NCBI GenBank assembly: GCA_039822045.1
Contig: JBCBMY010000002.1
Location: 310,001 to 374,000, forward strand
Reading direction: 5' to 3'
Length of the DNA stretch: 64,000 nt
Origin: HLUCCA09 sp039822045
GTDB taxonomy: Bacteria; Pseudomonadota; Alphaproteobacteria; Rhodobacterales; Rhodobacteraceae
In this document: in pieces, positions 60,514 through 64,000 of the stretch
Layout: every line of letters starts with the position of its first letter
How positions within the stretch are numbered: the first letter of the stretch is position 1
Program-made: the position numbers and the translations under genes
The notes under the pieces: model-generated
Seen by the model: the letters and a program-made list of their open reading frames with translations, nothing else
Database searches by the model: none
Told to the model about the DNA's origin: nothing

Positions 60514-61227
60514 ATGAACGCAGATGCCGGCGGGACAGCGGCGGTCCTCTTTGGATCTATCGGCACTCTTGTCGAGACATCGGATCTGCAACGTCGGGCC
60601 TTCAACGCGGCGTTCCACGAGGCCGGTCTGCCGTGGGACTGGGACAGCACAACCTATAGGGCGATGCTGACCCGACCCGGGGGCCGCGCCCGGATCGAGC
60701 AGCAGGCGGCGCTCTACGGGCGCGAGGTTGATGCCGCGGCGCTCCACCGCCGGAAGACACAGATTTTCAGCGCCATGGTCGACAGCCTCGACCTTCCCCT
60801 GCGCCGGGGGGTTGCCGACACGATGTCGGCGGCGCGCGATGCCGGGATGCTTCTGGGGCTCGTCAGCACGACGGCGATCGAGACCATCGAGCGGCTCCTC
60901 GATGCCAGCCATCCGCCGCTGGCCCTCGGCGCCTTCGATCTCGTGATGTCGGCCGCCGACGTCGCCTGCCCCAAGCCCAGCCCCGAGGTCTGGTGCAAGG
61001 CGCTCGCGCGCCTGGGTCTGCCGGCCGGGCGCGCCGTGGCGATCGAAGACAGCCCCGAAAGCGCAGGCAGCGCCCTGCGCGCCGGCATCAGAACCGTGGC
61101 GGCGCCGGGCGCATTCCACGCCGGCCGCGAATTTCCCGACGCAGCGTCCATCGTCGATCCCTTGAGCCCCGAGGCCCTGGGTCTGCCGATGCCTGTCGAA
61201 CTGGAGCAGAGCGGGCGGCTGGGCTGA
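60514..61227 (+). CDS. HAD-fold protein lacking the catalytic aspartates
   Basis: A 237-residue protein with the overall CbbY/beta-phosphoglucomutase-like HAD layout: a cap domain with LQRRAFNAAFHEAGLPWDWD, motif II GLVSTTAIETIERLL, motif III near KPSPEVWCKALARLG and motif IV AIEDSPESAGSALRAGI, all recognisable. Motif I, normally DxDGTL with the nucleophile, reads FGSIGTLVET, so both aspartates are missing while the motif IV acids remain. It is therefore unlikely to work by the usual phospho-aspartate route. GGGAGG precedes the ATG at 60514, and the 73-base gap after glmS is AT-rich. I recall similar variants next to glmS in related bacteria. Confidence 0.85.
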   Translation: MNADAGGTAAVLFGSIGTLVETSDLQRRAFNAAFHEAGLPWDWDSTTYRAMLTRPGGRARIEQQAALYGREVDAAALHRRKTQIFSAMVDSLDLPLRRGVADTMSAARDAGMLLGLVSTTAIETIERLLDASHPPLALGAFDLVMSAADVACPKPSPEVWCKALARLGLPAGRAVAIEDSPESAGSALRAGIRTVAAPGAFHAGREFPDAASIVDPLSPEALGLPMPVELEQSGRLG

Positions 61228-61281
61228 TCCCGGCAAATTGGCTCAGCGCCATCCCCGCATCGTCAGGCACTTAGCCCGAAG

Positions 61282-61851
61282 TCACAGACCAATCACCGTC
61301 AGTTCGGGAAGCGCCGTAAGCGGCACCTCGAGCACCCGCAGCGCCGGCAGCGACACACGGGTGCCGGCATCGCCCGCGGGGCGCAGCTCCACCTGCACGC
61401 TGTTTCCCGTGGCCGGATCGGTCAGCCGCCCCGGCCGCACCGCCTGAACCAGCGGCGTCTCGGCCCAGAAGCCCGGCAAGGTCGGGTCGCCCAGCGTGGC
61501 GATCGAGGTGCCCAGCACCTCCTCCGGCGCGCTGGAGGGCACATCTGACGCCGCCGCTGCACGCTCGGCCGCGCTCGTGGTGTCGAACTCTTCCACCGTG
61601 CGGGCCCGGGGCGGGGGGGCGCTGGCCGCGGTGCCGGGGCTTGGATCCGCCCCTTCCGGCAGGTTCGCCACGGTTTCGATCGGCGCGCCGGGATCCGCAG
61701 GCGCCACCGAGCGTGGGGCGAGCTGGGGCAGACCGAGTTGCGCGCAGCCCGCAAGGGCCAGGGGCGCCAGCACCGGCGCCGCGCGCAGCGCATGGGCGAT
61801 CCGGCCGGCCCACTCCGCCGTCGCGCGTCTCTTGGTCTGTTCGCGCCCCAT
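61282..61851 (-). CDS. lipoprotein (family often mislabelled D-galactarate dehydratase)
   Basis: A 189-residue lipoprotein with an unusually long n-region: MGREQTKRRATAEWAGRIAH, then a hydrophobic APVLAPLALAGC with lipid Cys36. AGGAGG precedes the ATG at 61851. A low-complexity Pro/Ala/Ser/Glu segment with ARTVEEFDTTSAAERAAAA follows, then a small domain with TSIATLGDPTLPGFWAETPL and a C-terminal VSLPALRVLEVPLTALPELT. From memory this domain belongs to a Rhodobacteraceae family that carries a misleading galactarate dehydratase name; nothing here resembles that enzyme. It is transcribed away from moaA (divergent) and converges with the HAD-like gene. Function unknown. Confidence 0.78.
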   Translation of the reverse strand: MGREQTKRRATAEWAGRIAHALRAAPVLAPLALAGCAQLGLPQLAPRSVAPADPGAPIETVANLPEGADPSPGTAASAPPPRARTVEEFDTTSAAERAAAASDVPSSAPEEVLGTSIATLGDPTLPGFWAETPLVQAVRPGRLTDPATGNSVQVELRPAGDAGTRVSLPALRVLEVPLTALPELTVIGL

Positions 61852-61993
61852 GGCTCGCCTCCTGCGTCTCCGCCGATCCTCCGGCCAACCGCTCGCCTGC
61901 CGCCCCGCCCTTCTAGACCCGCGGCGCCTGGTCACGCAATCGCGCGCCCCCGCCTCTTGCCGCAATCCGCCCCCGATTGTAGCGTCTCACCCC

Positions 61994-63022
61994 ATGACCC
62001 ACATGCGCACCCAGACGGCAGACGCCCCGCTCATCGACCCGTTCGCCCGGCCGATCACATATCTGCGGGTGTCGGTCACCGACCGATGCGACTTCCGCTG
62101 TGTCTATTGCATGGCCGAGAACATGACGTTCCTGCCCAAGAAGGAACTGCTGACGCTGGAAGAGCTTGACCGCATGTCGTCGGCCTTCGTGCGGCTCGGG
62201 GTGCAGAAACTGCGGATCACCGGGGGCGAGCCGCTCGTGCGCCGCGGGATCATGACCTATTTCGAGGGCATGTCGCGGCATTTGGCGAGCGGCGCGCTGA
62301 AGGAACTGACACTCACGACCAACGGCTCGCAGCTTTCGCGCTTTGCGCAGGATCTTGCGAATGCTGGCGTGCGGCGGATCAATGTTTCGCTCGACACGCT
62401 GGATGAAGAGAAGTTTGCCGCCGTGACCCGCTGGGGCCGCCTGCCCCAGGTGCTGAAGGGGATCGACGCGGCACAGGCCGCGGGCCTGCGGGTGAAGATC
62501 AACACCGTGGCCCTGAAGGGGTTCAACGAAAGCGAGCTGTTCACCCTGCAGGAATGGTGCGCCGCGCGCGACATGGACCTGACCTTCATCGAGGTCATGC
62601 CGATGGGCGATCTCGGCGGCGAAGACCGGCTCGACCAGTACTGGTCGCTGAAGGACCTGCGCGCCCAGCTCGGCACGCGCTTCCGGCTGACCGATCTGGC
62701 CGAGCGCTCCGGCGGGCCCGCGCGCTATGTCCGGCTGGAGGAGACCGGCCAGAAGATCGGCTTCATCACGCCGCTGACCCACAATTTCTGCGAAAGCTGC
62801 AACCGGGTGCGGATGACGTGCACGGGCGAGCTTTATATGTGCCTCGGCCAGGAAGACATGGCCGACTTGCGGGCACCCCTGCGCGCCTCGGAGAGTGACG
62901 AGATCCTCGATGCCGCCATCCGCGGCGCCATCGCCCGCAAGCCCAAGGGCCACGATTTCGACTATTCCCGCCAGAAGGTCGACGGCCAGATGACCCGCCA
63001 CATGAGCCACACGGGCGGCTGA
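61994..63022 (+). CDS. moaA: GTP 3',8-cyclase (molybdenum cofactor biosynthesis protein A)
   Basis: A 342-residue radical SAM enzyme that starts molybdenum cofactor synthesis from GTP. The SAM-cluster cysteines are at 32, 36 and 39 (CDFRCVYC), and the second cluster at 266, 269 and 283 (FCESCNRVRMTCTGELYMCL). The protein ends HTGG, matching the conserved C-terminal GG that reaches into the active site. The start is uncertain: ATG at 61994 or 62003, neither with a good ribosome binding site. No other moa genes are in the window. Confidence 0.95.
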   Translation: MTHMRTQTADAPLIDPFARPITYLRVSVTDRCDFRCVYCMAENMTFLPKKELLTLEELDRMSSAFVRLGVQKLRITGGEPLVRRGIMTYFEGMSRHLASGALKELTLTTNGSQLSRFAQDLANAGVRRINVSLDTLDEEKFAAVTRWGRLPQVLKGIDAAQAAGLRVKINTVALKGFNESELFTLQEWCAARDMDLTFIEVMPMGDLGGEDRLDQYWSLKDLRAQLGTRFRLTDLAERSGGPARYVRLEETGQKIGFITPLTHNFCESCNRVRMTCTGELYMCLGQEDMADLRAPLRASESDEILDAAIRGAIARKPKGHDFDYSRQKVDGQMTRHMSHTGG

Positions 63023-63181
63023 GCCACCCGGCCGTCTCGTGGGACAGGGCGGCCCGAAAGCACGACGTGCTCTTCAGACGAAAACCCGCGCAGCACATCG
63101 AAGGGCCGCGGCCCGGCGATGTGCGCGAGGGCTTGGGCCACACGAACAAGGCCGGGCGGACCGCCCCGCGCATTCGGCGTG

Positions 63182-63976
63182 CTAGGCCCAGTCAGCCCCC
63201 AAATCCGCGCGGGCGCGGGCGATCCAGTGGTCGCGCAACCAGGTGCAGGGGCGCGCATGCCGGAACAGATTGCCATGCCACCCGTCCACCGCGTCCTCCA
63301 TCTTGGGGCGCCCATGGAAGCACACGACACGGGCCTGGCGCGGCAGGTGCGGCTCGGCCAGATAGGCCACCGGCGGCCAGCGCAGGCAGTCGTGCTTGAA
63401 GCTCACCACCTGCTCGGGCGGCAGATAGGCGAAGGCGCATTTCCGCTGCGCCAGCGTCGAGGTGTACCGCTGCTCCGACCCGCGGGCGCGGGCGACCTCG
63501 CCCACCGGGTCGGCCTCGAGCGTCTCATAGAGCCAGGGATGCCGGGCCGGATCGTAGCGGAAGACCGACCCGTGCCCCGTGGGTCGGCCCCGCCGCGCCT
63601 CGACCCAATCGGCGCGCATCGCGACGGTGCCCGGGGCGAAGGCCAGGATGTCGTCGAGGCTGCCGGTGATCACCACGTCCAGATCGAACCCCAGAACCGG
63701 ACCGTCGAGGTCGGGGATTGCGCCGGGGCGAAACAGGCTGACCTTGCGCATGGCGCCCTGCCGGTTCGCCTTGGCGAGCGCGTCGTCCATCTCGCCGCGG
63801 AACGGTTCGTCGGGCAGATCGAGCACCTCGATGCCGGGATGCAGCCCGTCGGCATGCTCGGTCATGCACAGAAACCGCGTCTCGCCCGACAGGTTCCGCC
63901 GCGCGCCGGAATAGAGGCGATTGACATATTCGGGCCCGAACAGCGTGCCCCACTTGATGCAGACGACGGTCGCCAT
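63182..63976 (-). CDS. glycosyltransferase-like protein
   Basis: A 264-residue protein with a nucleotide-diphospho-sugar transferase-like N-terminus: VVCIKWGTLFGPEYVNRLYS, then FLCMTEHADGLHPGIEVLDL and a donor-site style LGFDLDVVITGSLDDILAF near residue 95-112 containing a DLD (DxD-like) motif. The C-terminal half contains AYLPPEQVVSFKHDCLRWPP and VVCFHGRPKMEDAVDGWHGN, resembling bacterial proteins related to family 8-like or lipopolysaccharide glycosyltransferases. No signal peptide or membrane helix. It converges with moaA. The last 24 bases of the window after its start show no gene. Acceptor unknown. Confidence 0.75.
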   Translation of the reverse strand: MATVVCIKWGTLFGPEYVNRLYSGARRNLSGETRFLCMTEHADGLHPGIEVLDLPDEPFRGEMDDALAKANRQGAMRKVSLFRPGAIPDLDGPVLGFDLDVVITGSLDDILAFAPGTVAMRADWVEARRGRPTGHGSVFRYDPARHPWLYETLEADPVGEVARARGSEQRYTSTLAQRKCAFAYLPPEQVVSFKHDCLRWPPVAYLAEPHLPRQARVVCFHGRPKMEDAVDGWHGNLFRHARPCTWLRDHWIARARADLGADWA

Positions 63977-64000
63977 GCCCCTCCCCTAGCCTGTGGCGCT

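Overview
The window comes from the chromosome of a GC-rich alphaproteobacterium, almost certainly of the Rhodobacteraceae (Roseobacter/Rhodobacter type). The evidence is a C4-pathway 5-aminolevulinate synthase, a 14-gene nuo locus interspersed with unidentified frames as known from Rhodobacter capsulatus and Paracoccus denitrificans, small families I recall as typical of this group (DUF5333-like, DUF5337-like), an RTX-tailed esterase and a leucine-degradation (liu) cluster. Genes are tightly packed, with many ATGA, GTGA and TGATG overlaps. I saw no rRNA, tRNA, CRISPR array or insertion sequence.

Layout. (1) 1-11 kb: the start of hemA, a secreted protein, a lone Sfp-type phosphopantetheinyl transferase, a phytase-like secreted protein, a RhlE-like DEAD-box helicase, a SapC-family protein and a GDSL esterase with RTX repeats. 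(2) 8.5-42.4 kb: one long minus-strand block that starts with nuoA and ends with nuoN-birA-coaX-rnj. All 14 nuo genes are present in the order A-B-C-D-E-F-G-H-I-J-K-L-M-N, but about two dozen other genes sit between them. These include lipoproteins, exported proteins, small membrane proteins, a zinc ribbon, two carboxymuconolactone-decarboxylase-like proteins, a DUF3291 protein and a monooxygenase-like ABM protein. Two insertions stand out. Between nuoC and nuoD lies a sulfotransferase island with two intact genes, one broken gene and one relic. Between nuoF and nuoG lies a DUF6502-type regulator with a 43-residue lipoprotein, divergent from another lipoprotein across two matched palindromes. 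That plus-strand gene means the locus cannot be a single transcript.

(3) 42.5-53.9 kb: a minus-strand leucine/isovalerate degradation operon: isovaleryl-CoA dehydrogenase, an acyl-CoA synthetase, an EcsC protein, methylcrotonyl-CoA carboxylase beta, a nuclease-like protein, a membrane protein, carboxylase alpha, a GST, HMG-CoA lyase, methylglutaconyl-CoA hydratase and a membrane protein. A perfect TTGAAC-N4-GTTCAA palindrome lies upstream of its first gene. (4) 54-64 kb: an exported protein, a DegT-type aminotransferase, phosphoglycolate phosphatase, glmU-glmS (UDP-GlcNAc synthesis, divergent from gph), a HAD-fold protein lacking the catalytic aspartates, a lipoprotein, moaA and a glycosyltransferase-like protein.

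The best candidates for something undescribed are the exported and lipoprotein cargo of the nuo locus, the sulfotransferase island and the DUF6502/mini-lipoprotein/divergent-lipoprotein module. Start sites were chosen by reading Shine-Dalgarno-like sequences, overlaps and signal peptides. No database search was possible.
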